Assembly: GCA_904066235.2 (NCBI GenBank)
Contig: CAJFCV020000002.1
Coordinates: 5,084,001-5,148,000, forward strand
DNA: 64,000 bases
From: Bursaphelenchus xylophilus
Lineage: Eukaryota; Nematoda; Chromadorea; Rhabditida; Aphelenchoididae
Direction: 5' to 3'
Shown here: positions 1 through 18,700 of the stretch, piece by piece
Position numbering within the stretch: the first letter of the stretch is position 1
Layout of the letters: every line of letters starts with the position of its first letter
The notes under the pieces: generated by a model
The model's database searches: none
The model's input: the letters and a program-made list of their open reading frames with translations, nothing else
Told to the model about the DNA's origin: nothing
Made by a program: the position numbers and the translations under genes

Positions 1-6584
<6,584 letters not shown>

Positions 6585-7729
6585 GACTCATGGGAACGCC
6601 AGAGGGGCCGAGCGTCTGCAATTATCAATATTAGCTCATCAAATATTCATGCGATTTTATTTTACATGCAAATAATACTATTGGCATGTTCAATATAGCC
6701 AGTTAAACTCCTGGCGAAGGGCAATATCGATGTAAAAAGGGGATCTCCTTCCGCTTATATAAAATCTATGGCTTAACCGGAAACTTAAAGCGACATATTT
6801 TGGAGATATTTTTTACGGAGAAATACTTGACTCATCGGGTCGTGTGTTTCCCTCAAAACACAAAACAATTACCGTAACTTATTATTTTGCGATAAACTTG
6901 AGTTTAAAATTTGAAGAGAAGATTTCAGAGGATTCACACTGATTTTACTGCATAATTAGGATATTTGGATAAATTTTTGGTACTTTTTAATTTAGAAAAT
7001 GTACTTTATTGTAGATTTTAATTTTTGCTGTATTTATGCCTTTTCTCGCACTTAGAGACGATGTTAAGATACTTTAAGGCGCTTCGGATAATTTTGGCCC
7101 ATAAGAGTGTTTACATTTATCTTAGATCCGCTTTATAAATTGATCCGGAAATCGCTTATTTTCATCCATCCTTTCTACCTGTGGATTCAGACGGAAAATG
7201 GAATTAGATAGTCATGAAAAACCTGAGACAAATGTTTGAGAACTAATTGGCCCCCTCCAGGGTGGGACGGACAGGCTCGTGAAGACGGGGGAAAAGGGGA
7301 AGAAGACGTCACGAGACGCGTCAGTCACTGATCTGACAAAAAAATCTCTAGAATTCCTTCGCCCCGCATTCCTCCGGGGATGTTTTGTTGCAGATGGGAC
7401 GGTGGCGGAGCGGCTCTTCCAGAAACAGAGATCGCGCGCCCTGCTCGCGGGCGCAGTCTGCCCATGGCTTTAAAGGGGCACGTGCTTGGGAAGGGGAAGG
7501 GAAGCAAAGCCTCTCCCGCCCGTTGCGAAAAGCCACCCCATTGATTCGGAGGCGTCGAGAGCGTCGCGTTGCTTCCTCGAGAGCGAGTTTGTTTTGCCGC
7601 GAGTTATTTTTATATTCTCCTTGTCTACGAGCGAACTGACCGCTATTCAGGCACTCGCTGACCTCCATTTATGCTCTCAAGACGGACGACGTAAGCCCAT
7701 CGCCCCCGTTAACGCCACTCTCCGTTAAG
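6585..7729. other. Divergent intergenic region, pecanex / CDC14
   Basis: No gene was found. The left half (6640-7250) is AT-rich. The right half (about 7240-7729) is much richer in GC and CpG and probably holds the CDC14 promoter and 5' UTR. Short frames here have no family resemblance and were not called. Confidence 0.5.
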
Positions 7730-10275
7730 TTGGCCAATATGACCCTGACCTCGACGGCCGGACGGCCGTATGGCCATGTTGCCCAGATCATTCCGGGCAA
7801 GTTGTTTTTCGGTTCGTTCCATGAGATGCCACGGAATGATGATCATACGATTCATGCCAGGATAGATGAACAGGTCGCATATCATCCCTTCTATTCAGAT
7901 TTTGGGCCAATAAATCTGGCCGAATTACACAAAGCTTGTCTTTTTATTGACAATCTTCTCAAAGTAAGTCGTTTGAAAAGTAATCATTATAATTTTAGGA
8001 AAATCCAAAACGACGAGTTGTAATCTGCAGTGATTCCAATGATTGTAATAGAGTTAATTCCGCTTTTCTAGTTGCTAGTTACATGGTAAGTTCATACGAT
8101 GCCTCATAATTTTAAATTTCATATTATCTTACCTACAGTAATGTATGCAACTTTAGGTAATCTACCACAAACTCGGTGCCGACCAAGCCTACCTTCGAGT
8201 GCAAAGAGCAGAACCACCAGCTTTCATAGGATACATAGATGCCGCTTTAGGAGAGCCCAGTTATTTGTTACATTTACAGCATACAATCAAGGCAGTAGAG
8301 AAGGCCCTAAAATTTAATTGGCTCAATTTTGAAACGTTTGATCCCGAGGAATACGAATACTACGAAAGAGTCGAGAATGGAGATCTCAATTGGATAATCC
8401 CCGGGAAGATCCTCAGCTTTTGCGGGCCCCATGATCGATCTTATGTTCATAATGGTGGGTCTAATGTGGGAAAAATTTATTTGCTTTTAGGATATCCATA
8501 TCACGCACCGGAGGTCTACTTTGATTACTTTCGAGAAAAGGGAGTCTCAACGATTGTCAGGTTGAACACCAAGTTGTATGATAGAAAAAGGTAAGAGAAA
8601 TATCACCAAAGTAATAACAGAGGCCTCATGTAAATCACAACAATTTGTTTCAGATTCATCGACGCCGGATTTGATCATCAAGACCTCTTTTTTATTGATG
8701 GATCCACTCCGACTCAAGAGATTGTCCTCAAATTTATTGATATTGTGGACAAGGCTCCAGGAGCCGTAGCCATTCATTGTAAGGCTGGATTGGGCAGAAC
8801 TGGAACGCTGATTGCCTGTTGGATGATGAAGGAGTTCAAACTGACTGCTCCGCAATGTATGGGATGGTTGAGGATATGCCGACCTGGATCAGTCATCGGG
8901 CCTCAGCAACAATTTCTAATTGAGAAGCAGGCGTGGTGTTGGAAACTAGGAAGTTCTCAAGGAAAAACAAGATCTCCTCACAGAAGTCCTCAAAGGAATG
9001 AAGATAGGAGAAACGACAATGTAGTTGAGATCTCGTTAGATGCTAAACCAACCAAGGTCATCAATGGAAATTACGATGAGGTGAGTAAAACAAAGAATTG
9101 ATTGGACTAAAATAATATTGCAATCTCTTCTTTAGACGACAATTAATGACAAAGGTCAAAGTCAGGGTGACAGATTAAACGAAATGAAGCTCCGGTCTCA
9201 ACGAGTCGTGGCCAAACACCCCTCTGATACGTTCGTGAATCCCATTCCTTGTGGAACTACTCCTACGTATCATGGGCCTACTGCAACCACTCCAATAAAA
9301 CAAATGAAACTCTCAACGGTTCCCCGACCCCCTCCCGATGCCTACAAGAAGACTTCATTAAGCTCGTTCCGAATGCCTGTAAGTCAATATATATTTTGCA
9401 CTCGATATCTGATGCGAAAAGAATGACGAATTCTAAATTTAGCGCTCAAAATTCGTCATTCTTTGCGCGTCCACCTTGTAAAGGCATTTCTAATAGTTTG
9501 TTGACGTTGTTTTGTGGTTGTTTTGGGTATTCTGGCTTTAGCGTAGAGAACGCCGAGCCCTTAACAGAACCGGTGATGGTTATTCTAACGCGACGAATGC
9601 GTATCGCCCGACCGTTGTGCAACGGGAGCCTCCTCGCGTGGGTGGCCCAGCTAGATGCCGCATTCTCTAACTTCACACTCTGCACTCCCTTTTTAACTCA
9701 TTTTCTAACACTCACTTTGTTGTTGTTGCACTTGTAGTAGTTATCGTGCTCGATTTGATGTGCCATATCGCTTTCAAAAACCGGTTGAATTTCGTAATAA
9801 ATACTATTTGGACCTCTAAATGGCCGAGTTCTCTCTTCAGATCTCCAAAGTAATCGTAGCGACCACACATCACAAGACTTCGCCCAGGATTCCCTCGATC
9901 AAAAGGTACGGATAATATAATTAATATAAGTTAACATGGGATTCTCCTCTCTCAGTAATAGTCCACTTTCTGTTAATCATGGGGTATGGTGAAGGAATTA
10001 GACGGTTATGGTATCTACTAAAACTAAATTTGATATCTAATACAACCAAGTTTGGGCAAAAACTTCTCCACGATTCTACAGTAATCCCCTGTTTCAGCGC
10101 CCGACCCCAGCCATACTCAACAAGCCCCGGGAATCTAAAATACGGTCTGCGGCCGAGAAAGACCCTTACAAGCCCGATTAGATACGATCCGGCGACGGAA
10201 AAGAGCAATATCAGCAAGGTGCTGGTCAGACACCACAAACCCCTGACCCCGGGCCGCTACAACAGCCGCTTTTAG
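7730..10275 (+). CDS. cdc-14: CDC14 dual-specificity protein phosphatase
   Basis: CDC14 removes phosphate from proline-directed (CDK) phosphosites and acts in mitotic exit, cytokinesis and cell-cycle quiescence. Exons: 7730-7963, 7999-8085, 8157-8454, 8491-8590, 8654-9080, 9136-9378, 9542-9637, 9841-9905, 10098-10275; 575 codons. The N-terminal pseudo-phosphatase domain (residues 1-165) includes the stretch [13 protein letters not shown]. The catalytic domain follows, with the P-loop [10 protein letters not shown] (nucleophile Cys282) and the family block [16 protein letters not shown]. The tail after residue 330 is basic, Pro/Ser-rich and poorly conserved, as usual. The three last exons were chosen by phase and splice quality, so the C-terminus is less certain. 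The start is the first ATG after a GC-rich leader; the downstream neighbour RCC1 is convergent. Confidence 0.94.
9414..9468. repeat. Short intronic hairpin in cdc-14
   Basis: Two 19-nt arms ending GAATGACGAATT and AATTCGTCATTC pair with a single mismatch around a 17-nt loop, inside the intron 9379-9541. The role is unknown; the stem is shorter than a normal miRNA precursor. Confidence 0.6.
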
Positions 10276-10771
10276 GTAGACTGGGACCAGCTGGTCTTGT
10301 CCCGGTCCCCTTCACAGATGTGCCTTTAACAGAAAGAAACGACCTCAGCTCTGTTTCACTTTGTTATCTCATCCTCCGCGCGAGATTGGGTTTTATATTT
10401 TGTCATAGCCAAATAATATACAAGCAATGTGTAATACAGCGAAATTCTTAGAATCTTCTACAATTTAAATTTTTCAAAATACGTTTTGTTGTTGATAGTA
10501 GTCTTTCAACCATTGTAAATTTGTTTATCCTATGGATATCGACATTTTTGCGTTATCATATAATAGCTAATAACTTGTCAATCCAATCTTTGCGCGGCTC
10601 CAGAACCTCTCATTTTTGTATATTGTACTTACATACATTGTTTAATAGAAACTTGGTTAGTGTTTATACCTTGAACATGAGCAATAATAAATCAAAAGCG
10701 TTTTAACAGAAGGATTTAATTTGAAAGAGTGAGTAAAATGATGAACTAATAACAATAACCAATATGACAAT
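10276..10771. other. Convergent 3' region, cdc-14 / RCC1
   Basis: Contains the two 3' UTRs. It is AT-rich from 10390 on, with no coding frame of note. Confidence 0.5.
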
Positions 10772-12690
10772 TCATTTATGCTGAGCAAGAAAGACAGCGT
10801 GTTGGTCGGCGACTGAGACCCGGAGTACTTTGTAATCATCCAGATGGGCCGATTGGATCTTCCGGGGCGTGGGGACGATCTTCTCCTCGTCGTCCTTGAT
10901 CCCCAGACCGAGCTGGCCGGCACTGTCAAAGCCGAATGAATAAGATTCTCCTGAAATGAGTCAGAATTAAGAGTGAATGGGGGTAAAGATGTGATTAATA
11001 TATTTCAAAACTATGCCTTCATCAGTCCAAGCGATTGTGCAAGCGAGAGAAGCGTTCACTCCGGCGATCTTCACACCCTCCGGGAAGATGACCTTCTGCA
11101 ACTTGTCATATCGCCAGAATTCGGTGTCATCTCGTCCTTTCCAGGTTCCCAGACCCAAGATGTTGTCTGTGTTCTTTCCGATCGCGAAAACTTCCCCTAA
11201 AACAAGACAAGTTGATAATAACATTAATACGCTCCCCTTCATACTCGTTTTTCCTCAGAAAAACCAAGAATAAACTCTAAAAACCGTACCATTTTCATTC
11301 CTCAGCACCAGGTGCTGTACTCCAGCAATGTGGGTCCATTTGTATTCGGAATCGAAAGCCTTCACATGCGTAAGCCGTGTGATTCGATAGTCCTTCTCAT
11401 CAGTCTCCATCTGTTCGCTGTCTGAGGGATGAGTCTCTTCTGTAGTCGGTAATGGCAGACCCAATTGTGCATAATTATTCAAACCGCATGCAAATAAACG
11501 TCCGTCCTCGGAACTGGCAATTGTCCAGAAGCCACCGGCAAACACATTTTGAAATTTCACAAGTTTTCCGTTTTCCAATACATTTAGTTTCAAGTGTTTA
11601 CCCGAGTCGTCGGCCATATAACCTGAAAAAATGCCAAAGATAATATAGGTACCCACAAAATTAACATAGAAAATTGAATTTCAGCATAATAAAACAAACT
11701 TGATCTGATATGGTTTGATCTCGCTAATCTGCCCAACTGTCCCATTGATCCTTCACCAAACGTCAAGAGCTCCCCTTCACTTGATAACATAGCCAGATGA
11801 TTTTCTCCAGCGGCGATCTTGACGATCACAATCTTCGAATGTTGAACAATAACAACTGGACCTTTCTGCATCTGACTGAGCTGTGTGTGACTGGTAACAT
11901 CTCCCTGACTGTCTCTCAGGTTTCCCCATGCTACAACACTTCCTTTATCCGTCAAAGCGGCGGAAAAGCTAGCTCCAGCGGCCAATTGCACCAACTAAAC
12001 CAAGAATAATATAAAAACAGAAACCCCCACCTTTCCATGAGCCTTGATCTCCTCGGTGAACGATATCTCCGTGAACTCATCAGTGATACCTTCAGCTTCA
12101 AGTCCATTTACAGGAACGGTACCTTTTTCATTGCAACCACAACTGAATACCCGGCCATCTGAAGAGAGAATCAAGGAATGGACACCACCCGCGCAGGCAT
12201 CCACAAATCTGAGCTTTTCATCGAGAGTATCAATCGCTCTCGGCTTTCGAGTCTGATTCCGACCTGGATGTCCCAATTGTTCTCCTTCTCCGCACGTCAA
12301 ACAACGATCTGCCTCAACCACAGGAGCAAAATCTTCTTGTTTTAAATGGAACTTGTGCCGTCGAAGCACTAAATTTTCATAATCAGTCGTTGGTCAGACC
12401 AAACTCCCAAGCAGAAAAATTCCCCAGAAATTTCGCTACAAAACCTAGAAACAAAGGTTATCCATCTCAAGCAATAATATCGTAGTCGCAATCTAATTTG
12501 ACCTTGAAACACCCTAAAGGATGCCTAAAGAAACAAGTAAACATAAACAAAAACAGCCATGGATTTCGTAATGCCTAAATCTCCGAGAACTCCCACAAAT
12601 CCTACCTTTTCGAGTAGTAGCTTCGCCATGATTCGGAGAGCTAGCTGCGGCAAGGTTGGAACGGCGTCTTTTAGCGACTTTGCGAGGCAT
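10772..12690 (-). CDS. ran-3: RCC1, guanine nucleotide exchange factor for Ran
   Basis: Chromatin-bound RCC1 loads GTP onto Ran, creating the RanGTP gradient for nuclear transport, spindle assembly and nuclear envelope formation. Exons: 12606-12690, 12031-12368, 11700-11994, 11290-11622, 11017-11196, 10772-10950; 469 codons. The start [11 protein letters not shown] is a short basic tail like the chromatin-binding and NLS segment of human RCC1. Seven-blade propeller repeats follow, visible as repeated GxxxxGQLG-type blocks ([38 protein letters not shown]) and HSLIL/HLAML-like strands. The intron 10951-11016 appears to start with GC rather than GT, because only that donor keeps the frame. The gene is convergent with cdc-14. 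The length is slightly above human RCC1 (421 aa) because of an acidic insert near residue 300. Confidence 0.94.
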
Positions 12691-13012
12691 CGTCGGTGAT
12701 CTTCTTCGACGAGACGCTTGCAGAGTTCTCGAGAACCAAAAAAAGTCCTAATAAATTGAAACCCTTTTTGGCGCGTGGGACAAGTGTTGCACTGAACGAG
12801 TCAAGTGTTCCCTCCAGGCATTTCCTCAATTTTTTGCGAATCGAATTTCGATCTCGAGAGTCTCGATCATTGCAAGAGTAGGGTTTTTTGTTCCCTACTG
12901 CATTTCAGAAAAAAATTGTGGAAGTTTTAGGAGTGCCCTTCACTTATAATCCATCTTTTGATATCTAAAATTTCCCATCCCCTCATTCCTTCCACAAACT
13001 ACGTCATTCCTG
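12691..13012. other. RCC1 5' flank
   Basis: Probable promoter of RCC1, running up to the palindrome. No gene is visible. Confidence 0.4.
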
Positions 13013-13202
13013 ACGAGGGAATGGTCTGAACTTCCCCCAGCGTTTGGGAAAATGACTAGTACAGGTGGATGGAGCATGTCAACTTTGGTAAAAAGAGCCA
13101 TTTTCCAGCTGCGGAATAAGCCCAGCCGACGAGAAAAATCGACCGAAAGTTCCACAAAAATTTCTCTTTCTCTTCCCTCGGAAAAGAAGAGCGGTGTCCA
13201 GT

Positions 13203-13280
13203 GGTTCGGTTAGCCGAGTGGATAAAGCGTCCGCTCGATATTCTTTTGGGGGTTGGTTCGATTCCGGGGTCTCCCGAAGG
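13203..13280 (+). other. tRNA-like sequence with A and B boxes, left arm
   Basis: A-box and B-box matches are spaced about 44 bp apart, as in tRNA genes, and the T-arm CCGGGGTC region follows. I cannot fold a good acceptor or anticodon stem, so this is called tRNA-like (pseudogene or SINE head) rather than a tRNA gene. Confidence 0.5.
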
Positions 13281-13541
13281 ATCCGTGATAAGGCTTTGAT
13301 GGGCAAGATGAAACTCTAGCAACCCAGAAAAAGTTATTTTGCCTTTTTCAAAGTCAAGTCTATCACCAAACAAGTATAACTTCGACGTTCCATCGCTTTG
13401 AAAGGTCGGAAGCACCCAAAAAATTCATTTTTTTGACGATTATATGTTTGGTATAATTCCCCTATAAAACGTATAAAAATGGCAAAATATTTTTTTGGGT
13501 TGTTAGAGTTTGATCTTGCTCATCAAAGCCTTATCATGGTC

Positions 13542-13619
13542 CTTCGCGAGACCCCGGAATCGAACCAACCCCCAAAAGAATACCGAACGGATGCTTTATC
13601 CACTCGGCTAACCGAACCA
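13542..13619 (-). other. tRNA-like sequence with A and B boxes, right arm
   Basis: This is the mirror copy of the left-arm module. Both boxes are intact. It differs from the left copy at several bases between the boxes and at the end of the T arm. Confidence 0.5.
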
Positions 13620-13809
13620 CTGGACACCGCTCTTCTTTTCCGAGGGAAGAGAAAGAGGAAATTTTTGTGGAACTTTCGGTCGATTTTTCTCGTCGGCCGG
13701 GCTTATTCCGCAGCTGGAAAGTGGCTCTTTTTACCAAAGTTGACATGCTCTATCCACCTGTACTAGTCGTTTTCCCAAACGCTGGGGGAAGTTCAGACCA
13801 TTCCCTCGT

Positions 13810-15743
13810 GAGAGGTTTTGGATGTTTGAGGAAAGAAAGTTCTTCTTTTTCAAATAATTGAGTGCTTTCAAACTCCGTTAATGATAAAACGTCTGATAAG
13901 AGTGCCTAAAATATAGTGGTGATATCAGATTTTTGATGGTTTCTTCAGTTTTCCCTCGTTCCGAGAATAAAAATGAGTCACGTTGACTTTGAAATGGGTT
14001 TGTCGGATTACGTCCGTGTCTCTATCGCATCAAACGAATTTATTGAGGTCGATATCAGTAATCTTCTCCCATTTATCCACTGATGCTTGATCTTTTACTT
14101 TGTAATTCTGTCTAAAGTGCCGTCGAACTGCGGTTAAACCATATGGAGGTCCAAGCCAAATGAAGACCCAAATGCGGGAGTTAAGTATATTAATGAGTTC
14201 GAAGAACGAAGACTCATTAGTTTATTTCGCCTTTGTAAAAAGAGTGTAATCCGAAAAAAGTGTGAATTTTAAGTGTAATTTTTTCATATAAGTGTAACTT
14301 TGAAAAAGTATGAAATTTTATGTAACACTGTTTGAAGTCGGTATCATTAATGCTTTTTTGTGCACTTATCCGGCTTGCTCCTTCGTCTGAGTTGGATCTT
14401 TATCCGTTTTCTGAAACTGCACCATCCAATGTACGGTACTCGATCTTAATCTCTTTGTACGATACTTTAAGTTTTGTTCTTGGGAGGAGATTATCTGCAG
14501 GCTTCTTTGTGTGTTATCATCCTAAAGACTAATTTTGCCCTAATATCATCATCCAGGTGATTAAGTTGAGTGTTATGGTAACGGCTTTGAATTGGAGCCT
14601 TAGCTTAGTGGGGAAGATGGCCATGTTTTGCGGGCGGCATTGGACCGCAGAACTAAACGATATCACGGAAGGTATTAACGAATGTAAACACGCGGCTGTG
14701 AGGATTCATAGCTTATGTGCATTAAATGTGTGTCGAAATTGAAAGTGACGTGATTGCCGGCCCGAGGCCTCTTTCTCCCCCAATTTTTTGCTCGCTTCTC
14801 GTCGAACAGAGCGGCCGTTCTGTGGGAAATATTCTCTTTTATGTTTTATAAAATATTTGCATGTTTTGGAGAGGCTAGAAATTAATTTTGAGGCCTCTAA
14901 TAAACTTACGGAGATTTTAATCTCATCATGACGTTGTTCTCTCAAGAAAAACACTTGGGGGAACTGCGTCATTGGCGAGGTGGAGGTGGGAGGTGAGGGT
15001 TTCTCGGAAGAGGCGAGGCCACCCGAGAACTGGCCCTGACTCATGACGCTCAGATCTTGGCCAAGGATTGCGCAATTGGCCGTTTTGCTTCTTGCACCTA
15101 AAATACGACTCCATTTGGGGGAATGCTGTTTGCGGCTTTCTCCGATGTCATGTGAGGAGTTTTCTGTTTACAAACTTTAGTCCAGGCATGCTTATATTGG
15201 CTGCATATCGCTGTTCCATTATTCATTTTTTAAAAGAGGAATTCTCCAGCTGCGACGCTCCGATAGCTTGAAATTTGGCATAATTGCTTTCTAAATTATA
15301 AATTACTGAAAAGCATACCTCCTGCTTTAATTTTTTTAACTGATTTTTTAGTTTTTTCTCATGATTTTGCTTTTCCATTTGGAAAGTTAAAATTTTCGGC
15401 AACTTTTCAGAAATTCTGCCAAACGCGGCTATAAAATTTTTTGTCTCTCATCGAAAATTGTAATCTCAATTGGTGCCTTTCATCACTATCTGTAAATTTC
15501 ACCTCCAGCTTTTTTTATTTTAATTATCATCGCGTTTCGTAATTTGAATTTTCTTACGAATCATTCTTTTGTGCAACCACTTTGTGCATATTCATGACAT
15601 GTTATATTTCCTTGTTACTGTTACAGTTTAATTCAAACATAATTTGTTTGTATTTGGAATACATTTTTTCCATTAAAATACAATTACTTCTGCAGAAAAT
15701 GTTCATCTACCTTTCGTTGGTGTGAGCGCTTCTGCCGGAGGCT
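13810..15743. other. vhp-1 upstream region
   Basis: No coding gene was recognised in 1.9 kb upstream of the MAPK phosphatase. Two AP-1-type heptamers are present (TGAGTCA near 13974, TGACTCA at 15037-15043, the latter followed directly by TGACG). The end of the region holds a splice acceptor and a small upstream frame, listed separately. Confidence 0.4.
15691..15725 (+). promoter_or_regulatory. Candidate trans-splice acceptor plus 8-codon upstream ORF of vhp-1
   Basis: A 3' splice site TTCTGCAG ends at 15695, 48 nt before the vhp-1 ATG. Between them lies a complete small frame, ATG at 15699 to TGA at 15725. If the leader is joined at 15696, this upstream frame would be retained in the mRNA and could lower translation of the phosphatase. 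This is inference from sequence only. Confidence 0.4.
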
Positions 15744-18700
15744 ATGCAGGTAGAAGCTTTGAGCCCGCATGAATTGGCGGTCCTCCTGAACACTTCCGCG
15801 AACCCTCAGCAATACCTGATACTCGACTGCCGAAGTTTTTTCGATTACAATTACTGCCATGTAAGGGAGGCGCGGAATGCGTTCTATTCCAAGATTCTGA
15901 GACGCCGATTTCTCAATGGAAAGGTAAACAGAGTGCGTGAAAGGGGTGATGAGAAATGATTTCAGACTTCAGATGACTACTTGCTAAGCCAACTGATGAA
16001 TGGAATTGATAAATGCGACAGAGATCGATGCCTCGTTCTCTATGGACTGGAGGACCAGAAACATTTCGAGGGGACTGCCAAGTTCCTGAGCGCCCTCATC
16101 CAACGGATCGAACAATATGAGTTGTTCAAGAAGGTACTGCACATGAAAGGTACGGTGTTTCATACGGTGGGAAGAGTGTTATCAATCGATTAGTCATTCT
16201 CTGCTCTGGCTGTAAAACAAAATTTGTTTTGCAATCCATTCTGCAGAACGTTGAATAGTTACACTTTTTTCGCATCATAACGCCCAGTTACATCCTTCAC
16301 CAACTCCCAAAAACCCCTCATATTTTTGATGGATAGAAGGCGTGTTTTGAGCGAAAAAGCACTCTCGGGTAGTAACCATTCTTCGCTCTGACGTTCGGTT
16401 TTGCGTTGTGGGGGGATGGATGATGAGTCACTGGTTTCTTTGTCGCTTCGGGGGTCGAATGTTGTTGGGGAGCTGACGTCTAGTGTTCTTCGAGAGACGA
16501 GCCGCATCATAGCCGGCCTTCCTTTGCCGGTGTGCCTGCCCTGAGGGGTTTTTGAGGGTTGTCGATTATTTTTTTGAAGAGTTTGCACTCCCGTTTTTTG
16601 GGGCCGCACGGAGAGAGTGCTCGTGGCCAGAGAGGGCGAGATTGCGCTCCTCTCTTCTCCCCCTTTCCTTTTACTAGCAATGCCGTCCAGCTTCGTCTTC
16701 CGGAATCAATACATTCCCAAACAAATATTAGCGTCAGATCCTCGCTATCACCCCTTTTTTACTTCCCTTTCTTCGCCTTTTTTGGGAATTTGAACCAGCC
16801 TTTATGGAGATGGAGTCGGTCCTTTAACTTTACTTTTTAGTCGATTTCTATACGAATTGCTCATGAACATTGGGAAAAGGATTTGTCATAAGAGAGTTTT
16901 CGAAGGTTTCATTATTGTTGTTTTCGTAATTAGAGGCACGAGTTATTATTAGAATTGATAGCCCCACCTTTTGTTTACTCAGCTGCTGATAAAGCCTATA
17001 TAACGAAACTTTCAAGTAGTTTTGTTTGGAATTTAATCCTCTTACTGAACAAGAACATGCCTTTTCATGACTAAAGCCGACCAAACTTGGGGTGTACTCC
17101 AATTTTGTATAACAGCCATCTCAATTTCGTATCATTTAGTGTAGATTTCGGACCGTGAAGGCCCCAAATATTGCGTGTATTTCGTCTGGATTGTAATCGT
17201 ATAGTCGGAGATTATTCCATTTCCTTTCAAGATGATTCCCACCACGTATCTCTAAGCCCTCAGGGCCCAAGAAGTTTTCGAATTTACCCTCCCTAAATGG
17301 TACCCCCGTCTTCAAGTGTGTTTTGTCGCACCCGACCGTCCTGCTTCGCCTCCCAACCAAGTGAGTAATATTGAATTGAACATGATCGTCTTGTTACATG
17401 ATGCGTCATCAACGTAACGGTTTCTGTTATAACGAAGATATTGGGAAAGCGGAGATCACGCGGAATTGGGAAAGCGCGTGACCTTTTTGTTGTGACTGTT
17501 GCTGAGGAGAGTCGGTTTGACTCAATAATTAGGGGAAACAGTTGACTCATCAGACGGAAATTGATTGCTTGCGGGTGTTATTCAGGTCGCCTTTGAGTTT
17601 GGGGTTTCTATTGATTTATTCGGGGTCGCTGTGGATTCTCCAGAAAAATTGGGGGAGAAACACAAAAAAAGGGGAATTTAAGAGGGGTTTTGTGGCTCGG
17701 GAGGTCTAGAGTAATTTAATTTACAATTTTTTTTATTAAATTTTTGCAGGACCCTTCTCCGATTTCCACAAACATTACCCATCGCTCTGTGAATCCGCCG
17801 AAGTTGTTTCGACCATTTCCAGCTCGAATCCCCTGTTCTCCGAGCAGGATGAAGCGACTCAGGGTTGTAGTCAGTCCCCCTTCAAGTCCAATCTGTACCA
17901 TTCTCCATCGGCGCAGACTGTGATGGCAGGTCCTCGATTCACGAAGCTTCGACTGCCCACTTCTTATTCTAGTCCATGCATTGCCTCCTCATCTAGTGAA
18001 AACGAGCCCTCAGGGCCCACCGAGATCCTCGACTTTATGTTCCTCGGGTCCCAGGAAGATGCTCTCGACAGAAATTTTCTTTCGGTAAGTCGTCGTTCGA
18101 CCCTTCCAACCCGACTGTTGTGGTTTTAGAAACTCCCAATCCAAAAAGTGATAAACATTAGCGAAAACTGTCCTCGATCTGATCTCATTCCCAATGACGA
18201 ACGTCATTTCTTGCGCATTCCAGTCAACGACACTTACGATGCCAAGTTGTCGCCTTTCTTCGAGAAAGCCTACGAGTTTATCGGTGAGTCCTTTCTTGAT
18301 TACTGTGATTGACCTTTGTACGTCACCTGTAGTCTCGTTCCTGACCTCAATGACACATAATATAATAGCTAACAATTAGTCATCCCCAACCTTTGGTTTC
18401 ATCACGAGTTCCTTAATGACGTTTCTTTTTTCAGAAGATGCTCGAAGAAGTAATCAGAAGGTACTTGTCCATTGTTTGGCCGGCATCTCAAGATCGGCCA
18501 CGTTGGCCATCGCCTATGTAATGCGAAGTAAAAAACTGACTGCAGAAGACGCCTACAAGTTCGTACAAACCCGCCGTCCCTCGATCTCACCTAACTTCAA
18601 TTTTATGGGTCAATTGACCGTCTACGAACGCAATCTGAGAAGAGCCAAGCTCTTGCCTCCGGTGCCCTCAGGCTGTGCGCAAAGCTTCGGAAGAAGACCG

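Larger units (their letters stand above)
13013..13809. repeat. Large inverted repeat with a tRNA-like module in each arm
   Basis: Arms 13013-13345 and 13480-13809 are about 330 bp each and differ by eye at only a few percent of positions, around a spacer of about 135 bp. The outer ends begin ACGAGGGAATGG. Each arm contains a match to the Pol III internal promoter: A box TAGCCGAGTGG (13211-13221 on +) and B box GGTTCGATTCC (13255-13265 on +), with mirror copies on the minus strand near 13566-13610. The tRNA-like part resembles the D and T arms of a tRNA, but the anticodon arm is not convincing. It could be a tRNA-derived SINE in inverted duplication or a foldback element. No protein frame is credible in it. 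Confidence 0.85.
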
